DNA of 64,000 nucleotides from Candidatus Poribacteria bacterium (GCA_022394755.1 JAGFCA010000024.1:110955-174954); one strand, 5' to 3'. Positions 16,514-26,944 are shown, numbered from the stretch's first letter. Program-made: numbers and translations. The notes: generated by a model not told the origin, from the sequence alone.

Positions 16514-17530
16514 TTACCTACCTGAATATGCCTTCTTGAGTTCAGACCAACGTATCGATTTCTTACCAACTGGTGTAACTTCCAATCGACCTTCATGCCA
16601 ATCCGCCCCCAAACCCTCAGTCATGTGAATGAATTGGTTTGAACTTAGATCGTATTTATATATATTATATGCAGGTTTAGTAAATCTTTCTTTCTTATAT
16701 TCATAAGCACTGAAAAGCACCATCTGTTGATCATTCATCCATGAAAGAGATGAACAAAACCAATTATCTGGAATGTCCAATATCTCTGTCCCATCATCCT
16801 GAATATTGTGTATAATATACAGAAATTGTCCTTTCGCCCACATTTTGAATATTACACCATCCTCAACTTCCACAGCTTCAAAGTTAAATTTTGCTTCACA
16901 ATACAATATCTTCTTACCATCCGATGACCACCGTGGGTAATAATGATTTCGAGGGTCTTTTTCAGGATCGGGTTTAGTCCATTTACGAGGATTGTCACCA
17001 TTAGCATCCATCATCCAAAGATCCTTTGAAATAAATTGATGACTGTCGTTGACAAATATCATCGTTTTACCATCTGGGGACCAGTCAATCTGATTTATAT
17101 GTGATCTCAATATTTGATTAACTTCACCTGTATCAATGTCAAAAACACTTTGATCCGACAGATTTTGTGTGAACACGATTCTCTTACCATCAGGAGAAAA
17201 CGCCAAGTCAATCATACCTAAATCCAAATAGGTAAGTTGTTGGATATTGGAACCGTCAGCATACATTGTGTAAATATCTGTGTTCCCTTTTTGGTCTGGT
17301 AGCGTTTTGATACGTATAAATGCAATCCGTTTACCATTAGGAGACCAATACGGACTCTTGTCATAATAAGGTGTGTTAGTAATTTGTCTTATGTTACTAC
17401 CGTCATCGTCCATAACATAGATGTTGCTATTTTCGTTATGGATAGCACTAAATACGATTTTTGCCTGTGAGTTTGCCGTAAAAATCATTAATAGAAATGT
17501 CACCGAGACTATACGCAATGTATACATCAT
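16514..17530 (-). CDS. TolB-like (PD40) beta-propeller, secreted
   Basis: 338 aa with an N-terminal signal peptide (IVSVTFLLMIFTANSQA). Repeats of the WD40-like/PD40 type follow: IVFSAIHNENSNIYVMDDDG, then YWSPNGKRIAFIR, AFSPDGKRIVFTQ, DWSPDGKTMIFVN and RWSSDGKKILYCE. Such proteins form six- or seven-bladed propellers in the periplasm and serve as protein-binding scaffolds or recognise peptides. The short length and lack of an N-terminal TolB domain argue against it being the true TolB of the Tol-Pal system. It is monocistronic on the minus strand. The start ATG at 17530 follows AGGTGAG, and a second ATG comes directly after. Confidence 0.78.
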   Translation of the reverse strand: MMYTLRIVSVTFLLMIFTANSQAKIVFSAIHNENSNIYVMDDDGSNIRQITNTPYYDKSPYWSPNGKRIAFIRIKTLPDQKGNTDIYTMYADGSNIQQLTYLDLGMIDLAFSPDGKRIVFTQNLSDQSVFDIDTGEVNQILRSHINQIDWSPDGKTMIFVNDSHQFISKDLWMMDANGDNPRKWTKPDPEKDPRNHYYPRWSSDGKKILYCEAKFNFEAVEVEDGVIFKMWAKGQFLYIIHNIQDDGTEILDIPDNWFCSSLSWMNDQQMVLFSAYEYKKERFTKPAYNIYKYDLSSNQFIHMTEGLGADWHEGRLEVTPVGKKSIRWSELKKAYSGR

Positions 17531-17807
17531 ATCTCACCTACTGTACGATTTGTAATTTTAGAAGCAATTAATGTGCCAATTCTATAGAGGTGAATTTCTA
17601 TTTGCTGCACAATTTAGGGCATTATTAATGGCTGTTGCACTTTACGGTGCATGTGATACCAATACGGATAAATAAAATCTCTTTAATGTAACATAAACTT
17701 CCAGTTTGTGCAGTATTTCAAGACATGCTTAGCAACTTTTCAAAAGTGAGATAAGATACCTAATTATGAAAATGTATGGATAATATGAATGGGAAAAGTG
17801 TTAATAT

Positions 17808-17920
17808 TTATTGTTCTGAGATGATGTAGCTTTCACGCAAACCTGCACGAAGCAATTTTACGAACCCTTATTCTATAAGGGTTTATAATTTTAATTATAC
17901 CAATTCTTCGTGAATCACAT
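17808..17920. repeat. Structured dispersed repeat, copy 1 (possible RNA fold)
   Basis: Contains nested inverted repeats: outer arms CACGAAG (17846-17852) and CTTCGTG (17906-17912), inner arms AACCCTTAT (17863-17871) and ATAAGGGTT (17875-17883) around a TCT loop. A second copy with the same order lies at 55907-56023. Outer arms are identical in both copies and inner arms have partly diverged. It could be a REP-like element or a structured RNA. Confidence 0.6.
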
Positions 17921-18018
17921 ATGTTAATATAATATTAACTTAACATGAATGGAATACATCTTTGGTTTTTATCTGGTACCATTTTTGTTCGATAAGAAAA
18001 GATCGGGGTTCGGAATCC

Positions 18019-18063
18019 GGAATCAATGAATCAACGGTATGAATGACATTTAGGCATTCACCG
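18019..18063 (+). repeat. Palindromic intergenic repeat copy
   Basis: Reads GGAATCAATGAATCAACGG, then TATGAATGACATTTAGGCAT and TCACCG. It matches the dispersed family at 11259, 16191 and 63466, with an imperfect hairpin. Confidence 0.6.
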
Positions 18064-18297
18064 TCTACAGAAGAGGTTAAACCTTAAATTGACGTTTATA
18101 GATTGAGGTATGAAACACACCATGTAACACTAAACATACATGCAATGTTGGGTTTCACATGGGGTTCAACCCAACCTACGAATAAGACTTACATCCTTCC
18201 TTCTTATCTTCCACTCCCATTTGATATATTCCTTGCAAGATCATCCCACCTATTCTATAATATCTTGTATCTCTAAAGGGATTACCATACTGTATAC

Positions 18298-21200
18298 ATG
18301 CCTTACGTCAACATCAAGACAACCCACAAACCCATCAAAACATACTATGCCGAACTGGACAAATACACACAACTCGGTGCGGAAAACGAGGGTACAGTCC
18401 GAACAGCATTCCAAAATCTACTACAACATTATTGTGGTAAATCCAATCTAACTCTCCTCTGTGAAAGAACAAAACATATTGCTGAAAATAGACGTATCAC
18501 ACCTGATGGTAAGGTTGTAGATTCCTACGGAATTCCACACGGATATTGGGAAGCAAAAGACACACAAGACGATCTATATACCGAAGCAAACAAAAAATTC
18601 GCTGCTGGATACCCTTCAAAAAATATCGTATTACAATCCCCTACACATGCACTCCTCTATCAACACGATCAGTTGCAACTTGATCTTGATCTAACAGAAC
18701 CAAGAAACCTTGTCCAAGTCCTCGAATCCTTTTTCACATATCAAGCAGAAAACATCTCTGCATGGCACGCTGCAGTCGCAGAATTCAAGGAGATGGTACC
18801 AGACTTAGGAAAGCAATTAGCAGAGTTAATAGAAAACGAACGTCAAAACAATACACATTTCCATGAAGCATTCTCCAAATTCCATCAGCAGTGCCAAGCC
18901 TCTATCAACCCGAACCTATCTATACCAGCAGTAGAGGAAATGCTGATCCAACACCTCTTAACTGAACGACTCTTCAGGACCATCTTCGACAATCCAGATT
19001 TCACCCGTAGAAACATCATCGCTCGTGAAATTGAGAATGTCATTGATGTGTTAACAGAAAGATCCTTGAATAGATCCGAATTTCTCCGTCCCTTAGAACG
19101 TTTTTATACCACTATCGAAAAAACAGCCAGTACCATAACCGATTTCTCACAGAAACAGAGTTTTTTAAATACGGTATACGAACAGTTTTTCCAAGGATTC
19201 TCAGTCAAAGTTGCAGATACACACGGGATCGTTTATACCCCACAACCTATAGTCGATTTTATGGTGAAAAGTGTAGAACATATCCTACAGATGGAATTTG
19301 GTCGATCCATCGCAGATGAAGGAGTCCATATTATTGACCCGTTTGTTGGAACAGGCAACTTCATTGTACGCATCATGCAAGAACTTGATCCCATTGCATT
19401 AGAACGTAAATACACCGCTGACCCACCAGAACTTCAGTGTAATGAGGTAATGTTGTTACCCTACTACATCGCCAATCTCAATATAGAACAGCAGTATTAC
19501 ACCAAAACCAACCGATATGCATCTTATGAAGGTCTCTGTCTTGTGGATACATTCGAGTTAGCAGAAGATAAACAGATACCGTTATTGGCACCAGCCAATT
19601 CACAACGCGTCGAAAAACAGAAACAGACACCCATGTTTGTTGTAATTGGGAATCCGCCTTACAATATGGGACAGGTTAATGAGAATGATAATAACCAGAA
19701 TCGTAAATATGATACTATGGATAAACGAATTGCTGATACCTATGCTAAGGATTCTAAAGCAACACTTAGGAATAAACTCTACGATCCGTATGTGAAGGCT
19801 ATACGATGGTCATTAGATAGGATTGGTGATGAAGGTATAGTTGCTTTTGTTACAAATAACAGCTTCTTAGATGCATTGGCGTTTGATGGTATGCGGAAAC
19901 ACCTTGCTGAAGATTGTGAAAGTATCTATATACTTGATTTAGGTGGGAATGCACGGAAAGGGTTGAAAGTTTCAAATGCAAATGTGTTTGATATCCGGGT
20001 CGGTGTGAGTATCAATATGTTTGTAAAAAAGCGAAGTACCACCGCCTCAAATTCGGTTAAAATATTTTATTATCGTACAGATGATCTTTGGAACAAAGAC
20101 CATAAGTTTGATTTTCTATCTGAACGTCAACATATTGGTGGTGTTGAATTCAAACACATACAACCGGATGAAAGACATACATGGCTTACTGAAGGTCTTC
20201 ATGGTGAATTCAACACTTTCATTCCTATGGGTACTAAAGAAGTAAGGTTAGGTAAAAGTCCTGAAGAAAATGTGATATTTAATACCTACAGTCTCGGAAT
20301 TAGCACAAACCGTGATGCTTGGGTATATAACTTCAATAAGAACTTTCTTATCAAGAATGTAAATGTAATAATTGAATATTATAATGATGAAATTTCTCGA
20401 TTAAAGAACAAAACCAAACCGGGAATAGAACTTGATAATTCCTTGATTTCTGATGATACTAAAATCAAGTGGAGTCGTAACTTAAAACGAGATTTAAAAC
20501 GAAATAAAACGGCTGATTACTCTGATTATAAAGTTCGTTGGGCATTGTACCGACCATTTACAAAATGTTATCTCTTCTTCGATTCAATTATGAATGATGA
20601 AATATCGTACTTTCCTAAAATCTTTCCTACATTTGCTAATGAGAAAGAAAATCGGGTAATTATTGTAAGTGATCATGGATTTCGTTCTGGGTTCAATACA
20701 TTAATTGCAGATTTGATCCCAGACCTACACACACTTTCCACGAGTGATGGTTTTCAATGTTTCCCTTACTTTACTTATGACAAGGATGGTTCGAACAGAC
20801 GAGAGAATATTACGGATTGGGCATTAAATGAGTTCCAAAGACAATACAAAGATGACACCATCACCAAATGGGATATCTTCCACTATAATTATGGACTATT
20901 ACATCATCCCGAATATCGAGAAAAATACCAAGCCAACCTAAAACGAGACCTTCCTCATATCCCTTATGTCAAAGATTTCTGGGAATTTGCTAAGGCAGGA
21001 GAACGGTTAGCAGAAATACACGTCAACTACGAATCACAACCCGAATACGACCAACTCAAACTCATTCAAAACCCCAATGTTCCGCTCAATTGGCGTGTTG
21101 AGAAAATGAAACTCTCCAAAGACAAAACTTCTCTTGTCTATAACGATTTCCTAACCATTGACGGTATCCCGCCTAAAACATCTGAATATCGTCTCGGAAC

Positions 21201-21408
21201 ACGATCCGCATTGGAATGGATAGTCAACCAATACTGCGTCAAGACCGACAAACGTAGTGGCATCGTCAATGACCCCAACCGTGATGATGATCCACAGTAT
21301 ATTGTACGGTTAATTGGTCAGGTGATAAACGTTAGTTTAGAGACAGTGGATATTGTTGCTGGGTTGCCTGAGTTGGAGATCACTTCCAATAATTATCCAA
21401 TAAATTGA
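18298..21408 (+). CDS. Single-chain restriction-modification enzyme (type IIG/ISP-like N6-adenine methylase with nuclease motif)
   Basis: 1036-aa protein. The N-terminal domain contains a PD-(D/E)XK-like motif (D75, then Y-W-E85-A-K87) suggesting an endonuclease. A gamma-class N6-adenine methyltransferase core follows: a motif I-like DPFVGTGNF (residues 347-355) for S-adenosylmethionine binding, and catalytic motif IV NPPY (452-455). The long C-terminal half is probably the target-recognition domain. There is no helicase domain, so it differs from full type ISP enzymes and resembles their methylase/specificity portion or type IIG enzymes. It lies 46 bp upstream of the SIR2 gene on the same strand and may share its transcript. 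Nuclease activity is inferred from one motif only. Confidence 0.82.
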   Translation: MPYVNIKTTHKPIKTYYAELDKYTQLGAENEGTVRTAFQNLLQHYCGKSNLTLLCERTKHIAENRRITPDGKVVDSYGIPHGYWEAKDTQDDLYTEANKKFAAGYPSKNIVLQSPTHALLYQHDQLQLDLDLTEPRNLVQVLESFFTYQAENISAWHAAVAEFKEMVPDLGKQLAELIENERQNNTHFHEAFSKFHQQCQASINPNLSIPAVEEMLIQHLLTERLFRTIFDNPDFTRRNIIAREIENVIDVLTERSLNRSEFLRPLERFYTTIEKTASTITDFSQKQSFLNTVYEQFFQGFSVKVADTHGIVYTPQPIVDFMVKSVEHILQMEFGRSIADEGVHIIDPFVGTGNFIVRIMQELDPIALERKYTADPPELQCNEVMLLPYYIANLNIEQQYYTKTNRYASYEGLCLVDTFELAEDKQIPLLAPANSQRVEKQKQTPMFVVIGNPPYNMGQVNENDNNQNRKYDTMDKRIADTYAKDSKATLRNKLYDPYVKAIRWSLDRIGDEGIVAFVTNNSFLDALAFDGMRKHLAEDCESIYILDLGGNARKGLKVSNANVFDIRVGVSINMFVKKRSTTASNSVKIFYYRTDDLWNKDHKFDFLSERQHIGGVEFKHIQPDERHTWLTEGLHGEFNTFIPMGTKEVRLGKSPEENVIFNTYSLGISTNRDAWVYNFNKNFLIKNVNVIIEYYNDEISRLKNKTKPGIELDNSLISDDTKIKWSRNLKRDLKRNKTADYSDYKVRWALYRPFTKCYLFFDSIMNDEISYFPKIFPTFANEKENRVIIVSDHGFRSGFNTLIADLIPDLHTLSTSDGFQCFPYFTYDKDGSNRRENITDWALNEFQRQYKDDTITKWDIFHYNYGLLHHPEYREKYQANLKRDLPHIPYVKDFWEFAKAGERLAEIHVNYESQPEYDQLKLIQNPNVPLNWRVEKMKLSKDKTSLVYNDFLTIDGIPPKTSEYRLGTRSALEWIVNQYCVKTDKRSGIVNDPNRDDDPQYIVRLIGQVINVSLETVDIVAGLPELEITSNNYPIN

Positions 21409-21454
21409 TTTCTCAATGTAATTGTTCATGGAATTAGACTAATAATATAAACTA

Positions 21455-22672
21455 ATGAAACAACAATCCAATCCTATTACTCAAGACTATAATGAGTTAC
21501 TAAAATCAAATATCGAACGAAAACAAGACCTGATTAAAATCATAAAATCTGGGGAAGCAGTTCTTTTTGTCGGAGCAGGAAGTAGTGTCCGTGTAGGCTA
21601 TCCAACATGGGAAAATTTGTTAAAAGAACTGAAGAATGAAGTGATTAAATTAAATAATAGACATGGGAGTAATACTAAATATAAAGAACAGTTTGAACTA
21701 TCTTTTTCAGACTGTTCAGAAGATTTCTTAGATTGTGCAGAAAAACTAAAAACCGAAATATACAAAATAAACTCTGGAGAAAAAAGATATTATAATTGGC
21801 TCAGTCGAATATTTGCTGATAAAGAAAGCACTGATGACTTTCACACAATACTTCTTTCATTACCTTTCAGAGGGATACTAACTACCAATTATGATAGTGT
21901 TCTGGAAGCTGTACTAGCCAAGATAGATAAAAAACCACTTGATGGTTATTCGCTAATAATTAATGACGAATTCTTTATGCAAATTAACGAATTTCTCTTA
22001 TCAATGAGTGATAAAGAAATCCCACGAAAAATCGCACACTTACATGGTATAATCAAAGTTCCAAGCAGCATCATTTTTACTCGTAAGGATTATGAAAAAG
22101 CCTATGGTTATCTAACTCCAAGCAATGATTCAAATTTGGAAGAACTTACTAAATCGTCACAACTTCACACAAACATTAAAGATCTGACATTTATAGGTTC
22201 TGAATGGACAATACATAGGAAACTATTATGGGCAGTATTAGCAACCCGACATGTAGTCTTTATCGGTTTTAGTATGAATGATCCTTATTTGGAAAAAATG
22301 TTGGACTCCGTTTGTGATGACTTAGGGAGATGGGATAGACCAATACACTATGCTATAAGGAATATATCGCTTAAAAATCATACTTGTGTAGGTGATTTTA
22401 TGGATAAAGCTAACTATCTAAGAGAAGAATATAGTGTAGAAACTGTGTTTTACGAAGATAGTGATGACTCACATCAAGGTTTGGCTGAAATAATCAATGA
22501 AATTGCAAAAGAATGTGACCAAAAAGCACATGACACTCCTTTACATAAGTTAGATAGCTCAAGTAATGAATCGGGGCACAAGAAAAAGGATAAAAATGAT
22601 ATAAAACTTGAGCACTTAAGTAAAATAAGTACAGAGATGGATAGGAGAACTGGAAATGTTAATAAAACGTGA
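21455..22672 (+). CDS. SIR2-domain NADase-like effector
   Basis: 405-aa protein with a SIR2-type NAD-binding fold as found in anti-phage effectors. Motifs in order: FVGAGSS (39-44), LTTNYD (142-147, N145), catalytic-type HLHG (195-198), and FIGFSMNDPY (269-278). All key residues are present, so NAD+ cleavage looks possible. The last 50 or so residues are charged and probably link to a partner. There is no membrane segment. The 3' end overlaps the NACHT/STAND gene by 17 bp, strongly suggesting the two proteins work together. In known systems such effectors deplete NAD+ and abort infection when a sensor detects phage. The activity in this organism is inference. Confidence 0.87.
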   Translation: MKQQSNPITQDYNELLKSNIERKQDLIKIIKSGEAVLFVGAGSSVRVGYPTWENLLKELKNEVIKLNNRHGSNTKYKEQFELSFSDCSEDFLDCAEKLKTEIYKINSGEKRYYNWLSRIFADKESTDDFHTILLSLPFRGILTTNYDSVLEAVLAKIDKKPLDGYSLIINDEFFMQINEFLLSMSDKEIPRKIAHLHGIIKVPSSIIFTRKDYEKAYGYLTPSNDSNLEELTKSSQLHTNIKDLTFIGSEWTIHRKLLWAVLATRHVVFIGFSMNDPYLEKMLDSVCDDLGRWDRPIHYAIRNISLKNHTCVGDFMDKANYLREEYSVETVFYEDSDDSHQGLAEIINEIAKECDQKAHDTPLHKLDSSSNESGHKKKDKNDIKLEHLSKISTEMDRRTGNVNKT

Positions 22673-25600
22673 AAGTTTATTGAATGACTTAAAGGAATTT
22701 GCATTTAGAGGAAACGGTATAATCATTGGCAGTCCAGGTATAGGTAAAACATTCTTAATTAAGAATCTACGTCAAAGCTTGGTTACAAGTAATATTCCAG
22801 AAGTCCTATTACCTATTGATCAACTTGGGGATGGTTCAAAAGAAAAATTGGAACGCGAGTTATCTTTAAATGAAGATTTAATTGATTTTTTAAAGTCTAT
22901 TGAAATTACAACCAATGGGATTATTTTATTTGATGCCTTTGATGCGACGAGAAATGAAGAAGCACGAAGTAATTTTCTGCTTTTAATTCAACGGGCAATT
23001 CAAGAATTACCTATATGGAATGTTATTGTTACTGTTAGAACTTATGATGCACGGAAGTCAAGAAAACTATTAGAATTATTTGAAGAAGTAAATCATGAAG
23101 ATCAACCCGATTACCATACGAATGATATTCTTTGCAGACATTTCACAATTCCCCTATTAACTAATGATGAGATTTCATCTGCATTAGATCAGATAGGACT
23201 AACTAAGGATTTCAAAGACAAATGTTCTGAGGAGTTTAAGAAGATTTTATCAATTCCATTCAATCTTTGGTTATTGGAAAAAATAATTACGTTTACACCA
23301 GAAAAAAATTATAGCGAAATCAGTCAAATTCGCTCCGAGGTTGAGTTGTTAAATAGGTTTTGGGCTCAGCGTGTGCCTATTGACGCAGAAACCAGAAAGA
23401 ATGTATTACATAGACTTTCAGAAAAGATGATGAAGGAACGGTCTTTATCTACTAAGGTATCTGACATATACGATGATGTTGGCTTAGATAAACAGGAAAG
23501 AAAAGATGCATGGGAAACGCTACAGAGTGATGAAATCTTAACAAAGGGTTCTTCAACTGGAGGACGAGTCGGTTTTTCACATAATATTCTTTTTGACTAT
23601 GCCATTAGTACCTTACAGATAGAAGACGATCCAAGAGAATTTGAAGACTTTTTGAATCAAGATCGCTCAAGAGGGTTCTTTCTTCGACCCAGTATTACCT
23701 ACTTTTTCACCAGTCTTTGGTACGATAACAAAGATAGATTCTGGCGAATTTTCTGGCATATTCTCCCAAAAAATCAAACTGTACATTTGCGACTCGTAGC
23801 ACGCTTGATACCTACAAGCGTTATTGCAAATGAAGTATCAAATATAAAGGAACTCAATCCACTTATAGAAAAACTTAAAAAGGGTGAAACCATTTCTGGA
23901 GATGCAATCTCAAGTCTTTTACAATCACTTCTAACATTTGAAATAAATCTTGAAAAGCCTTGGATCCATTTCTTTTATATAGTATCTGATCATCTTCATG
24001 CTGATTTTGCATGGGATTTAGCAAAACTCACCTCAAATATCCTTGAAAATACAACAGATGAAAATGTCAAAGATATATGTGGTAGAATTGGGAGACGGCT
24101 ATTACAATGGGTCTGGGATCAGAAGGAAACAACCGATAATGATTGGTATAATCGGTTAGGGGGTCGTATGGCTGTTCCCCTTGTTGCAAAAACATATCAA
24201 ACAGATATTGATGAATCTCGTACTCTTCTAAGCAAAGTCCTTGATTTAATAGAGGAAGAGAATTTCACACTGAATTTTTTGACATGGTTAACAGAGACTG
24301 TAAACTATATATGGGATTATGATCCTGATTTTGTTGCTGATATATATAAGTCAGTATTTCGACATATTGAGACAAGCAGAGAGAGAAAGAATTTTGGTGG
24401 ATATGTTCTACCAATGTCAACTTTTCGCAGTCAGGATTACAAAATGTGTCAATATCGTTTGATAAAGCATTTTCCAGATTTCCTCAAGACATATTCAATT
24501 GAAGCAACAAGGGCAGTCGTTCAAAGTTTGAATGGTTTTGTAATTCGTAAACATATAGATAAGTACCCAAATAATGGAAGTGAACTTAATGAACTGATGC
24601 AAACATTTGTTATCAATAATCAAGAGACAACCTATTTAGAGGATGGCAGTTATCTCTGGGATGCACAAGAATATACCGATAATCCAATTGAAATGGCTGA
24701 TGTTTTCTTTGAATACATACAAAAATTAGGAGAATCAAATAATCAAGAACTTGATAAAATTCTTAAAGAATTTTATAATTATGTCCAGGTTGCTTTCTTA
24801 TGGAAGCGACTTCTAAAAATTGCCGTAAAATCACCAAACCTGTTTATCCCTCGTTTATTTGAACTATGTCTTGCCGAACCTATCCTCAATGGAAACGATG
24901 TTATTCCTGAACTTTGTAGTTTTATCAAGAATTCATCATCAATTCTATCTGAAAATCAGTTACGCAGTATTGAGGAAAAAATTATAGGACTTACAAATCA
25001 AGAAGACGAAGGGATACGAGAATCACTCGAATATCATCGAAATCGACTGCTTGGACAAATACCATTACATCTCCTTAAAAATGTAGAAGCAATTGAAATT
25101 CGTAAAGAGATAGAGAAAAGCAATAGTATACCAAAAAATCAACATCTTGTTCCAATCACAACAAATACAGAAAAAGTTACTGATGAGATGTGGTTTCAAA
25201 ATATGGGGGTTGATACATCTTCTCCAGAAAATCAGGAATTGCAATTATCCATTAAATTAATTGAAGAATTCAATTCTAATCAAAGGAATAAACCATCTGT
25301 AGTGGATGTAGAGACTATATTCCCAAAGTTAGAAGAAATCTATTCTTCTATAACCCATAATAATAAAGCACATGAAGAAGTGAAAACTGCACTCTGGCAA
25401 AAGCTAAGTGAATGTTGTGATATAATCTTACAAATTACAAATATTAATAAGAAATACATCAGTTTTTGCCGTGAAGTTCTATTGAATGCTGCAAAACATA
25501 ATGAACCTACCTACCATCCTGAAATTGATGACAATTTCGACTCTACAGGGTATTCACCTTATCCACGCCATGAAGCTGCAAAAGGTTTATTGAATATCGC

Positions 25601-26702
25601 AGAACACAAACCAGACAGACAGATATTAGAGGCAATTAAAATGTTGGCGAATGATACTATACCATCTGTTAGAATGGTTACAGCGATAGATTTATACAAA
25701 GTTATTTATCACAGACCAAAGTATTTCTGGAGAATTATTAAAGAGAGAGCGGAAAATGAAGAGAATTTAATTGTTCAAGAGAGCTTATATTATACTTTGT
25801 CTGCAATAGGTACACTCAAGGAATACGAAGATAATATTCAAACAATTATGGATACATTACTTAAGAATCTTCCTCCTCCTCAAAAAATGTCGGCATCATT
25901 CGACCCTTTCAGTTATTTACTAATTGGATTAGCAATTGTAATGAAAAACCAATGGGCGATAAATGTCATAAATGAAAAATTCTTGCAGAATCCAATTCAT
26001 TATGCCGATATTCTACCACGTTTAACCTATCAAACAATAAATGGATATATTAATCCAGAATATCTTCAGGATGAAAAAAGACATAAGGATTTAAAACGTT
26101 CAGTAATCTTAGTAAGTAATATTATAGACCAGATTTCTACCACAATCTTAGACTTATCTGTGAAACTTAAAAAGCAACCCAATGAAGAAAATGCAGAGCA
26201 TTTCCGTAACGCCTACAAAGTGATTGACCAAGTAATCATGAGTCTATCCTACCAAGTTCCAAATGATAAATCAGATCAATCGGACAAACATGAAGTTGAA
26301 GAATCAAAAAATAAACTCTCTCTCTATTTCAATGAGATTAAACTTCTGATGGATAAGGTATTAGACTTCGCACTTGATAATGATAATGGTGTAATGTTTG
26401 CACCAACTGCTCATTATTTCATCCAAACTCTAACCAGTTTTCTCGACTGTAAACCTAAAGAGGTATTACATCTAACTGAGAGGGTTGTAAAATCAAGTGA
26501 ACCGTTTGGTTATACTCTTGACAGTTTGGCAGTGAAGGAGATTGTTGATCTTGTTGAAGTGATCCTTGCTGACTACAGAGACATTGTCCGAGATGATGAT
26601 AGTTGTATGGAAGATCTCATAAATCTGTTGGATCTTTTTGCAAAAACGGGTTGGCCAGATGCACAAAAACTTGTATGGCGACTTGACGAAGTATTTCGTT
26701 AG
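22656..26702 (+). CDS. NACHT/STAND NTPase with long helical-repeat region (putative phage sensor)
   Basis: 1348-aa protein. Walker A GSPGIGKT (25-32), Walker B IILFDAFDA (89-97), an arginine after the next strand (VTVRTY, R128), the GxP-like IPFNLWLLEK segment, and a winged-helix segment ending in FSHNILFDYAIS together match the NACHT/STAND core. The remaining roughly 1000 residues are alpha-helical and repeat-like, as in ligand-sensing parts of bacterial NLR-like defence proteins. There is no effector at the N-terminus: the NTPase begins at residue 10, which fits an effector supplied in trans by the overlapping SIR2 gene. The start ATG at 22656 has AGGAGA 7 bp upstream. Confidence 0.83.
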   Translation: MLIKRESLLNDLKEFAFRGNGIIIGSPGIGKTFLIKNLRQSLVTSNIPEVLLPIDQLGDGSKEKLERELSLNEDLIDFLKSIEITTNGIILFDAFDATRNEEARSNFLLLIQRAIQELPIWNVIVTVRTYDARKSRKLLELFEEVNHEDQPDYHTNDILCRHFTIPLLTNDEISSALDQIGLTKDFKDKCSEEFKKILSIPFNLWLLEKIITFTPEKNYSEISQIRSEVELLNRFWAQRVPIDAETRKNVLHRLSEKMMKERSLSTKVSDIYDDVGLDKQERKDAWETLQSDEILTKGSSTGGRVGFSHNILFDYAISTLQIEDDPREFEDFLNQDRSRGFFLRPSITYFFTSLWYDNKDRFWRIFWHILPKNQTVHLRLVARLIPTSVIANEVSNIKELNPLIEKLKKGETISGDAISSLLQSLLTFEINLEKPWIHFFYIVSDHLHADFAWDLAKLTSNILENTTDENVKDICGRIGRRLLQWVWDQKETTDNDWYNRLGGRMAVPLVAKTYQTDIDESRTLLSKVLDLIEEENFTLNFLTWLTETVNYIWDYDPDFVADIYKSVFRHIETSRERKNFGGYVLPMSTFRSQDYKMCQYRLIKHFPDFLKTYSIEATRAVVQSLNGFVIRKHIDKYPNNGSELNELMQTFVINNQETTYLEDGSYLWDAQEYTDNPIEMADVFFEYIQKLGESNNQELDKILKEFYNYVQVAFLWKRLLKIAVKSPNLFIPRLFELCLAEPILNGNDVIPELCSFIKNSSSILSENQLRSIEEKIIGLTNQEDEGIRESLEYHRNRLLGQIPLHLLKNVEAIEIRKEIEKSNSIPKNQHLVPITTNTEKVTDEMWFQNMGVDTSSPENQELQLSIKLIEEFNSNQRNKPSVVDVETIFPKLEEIYSSITHNNKAHEEVKTALWQKLSECCDIILQITNINKKYISFCREVLLNAAKHNEPTYHPEIDDNFDSTGYSPYPRHEAAKGLLNIAEHKPDRQILEAIKMLANDTIPSVRMVTAIDLYKVIYHRPKYFWRIIKERAENEENLIVQESLYYTLSAIGTLKEYEDNIQTIMDTLLKNLPPPQKMSASFDPFSYLLIGLAIVMKNQWAINVINEKFLQNPIHYADILPRLTYQTINGYINPEYLQDEKRHKDLKRSVILVSNIIDQISTTILDLSVKLKKQPNEENAEHFRNAYKVIDQVIMSLSYQVPNDKSDQSDKHEVEESKNKLSLYFNEIKLLMDKVLDFALDNDNGVMFAPTAHYFIQTLTSFLDCKPKEVLHLTERVVKSSEPFGYTLDSLAVKEIVDLVEVILADYRDIVRDDDSCMEDLINLLDLFAKTGWPDAQKLVWRLDEVFR

Positions 26703-26851
26703 GTAATTCTTGAAGGACTTTCGTGATATTATTAAAAGGAATCATGAGATATATAGTCTACTTTGCAGTGATTTAACTCCATACCCTTTTATTATCATTG
26801 GACTATAGGATAACAAGCTTATGTCTAATCTATAAGGAGTGAAAAATTTAT

Positions 26852-26944
26852 ATGTCAGATGAAAATAATACAATTTTCACTTCAGAGGGCAGACATCGTA
26901 TGATTCAGAAGGTTTTCAACCCTCAAAGATATCGAAAGTCTTAA
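26852..26944 (+). CDS. Possible 30-aa small protein downstream of the NACHT gene
   Basis: ATG at 26852 follows a good Shine-Dalgarno (TAAGGAGTG, 26833-26841). It encodes a basic 30-residue peptide beginning MSDENNTIF and ending NPQRYRKS. It lies in the 390-bp gap between the NACHT gene and the next protein. There is no recognisable family. It may be a real microprotein or a chance ORF. Confidence 0.3.
   Translation: MSDENNTIFTSEGRHRMIQKVFNPQRYRKS

Larger units (their letters stand above)
17531..18297. other. Repeat-bearing intergenic region before the defence island
   Basis: About 770 bp without a supported gene. It holds a structured repeat at 17808-17920 (second copy at 55907), a palindromic-family copy at 18019-18063, and a GTTGGGTT...AACCCAAC hairpin (18147-18175). 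Promoters for the flanking divergent genes are expected here but none is clear. Confidence 0.5.

Noticed and set aside
18140..18451. 103-codon protein overlapping the restriction enzyme start
   Set aside because: Shadow of the true gene; the other frame has methylase homology.
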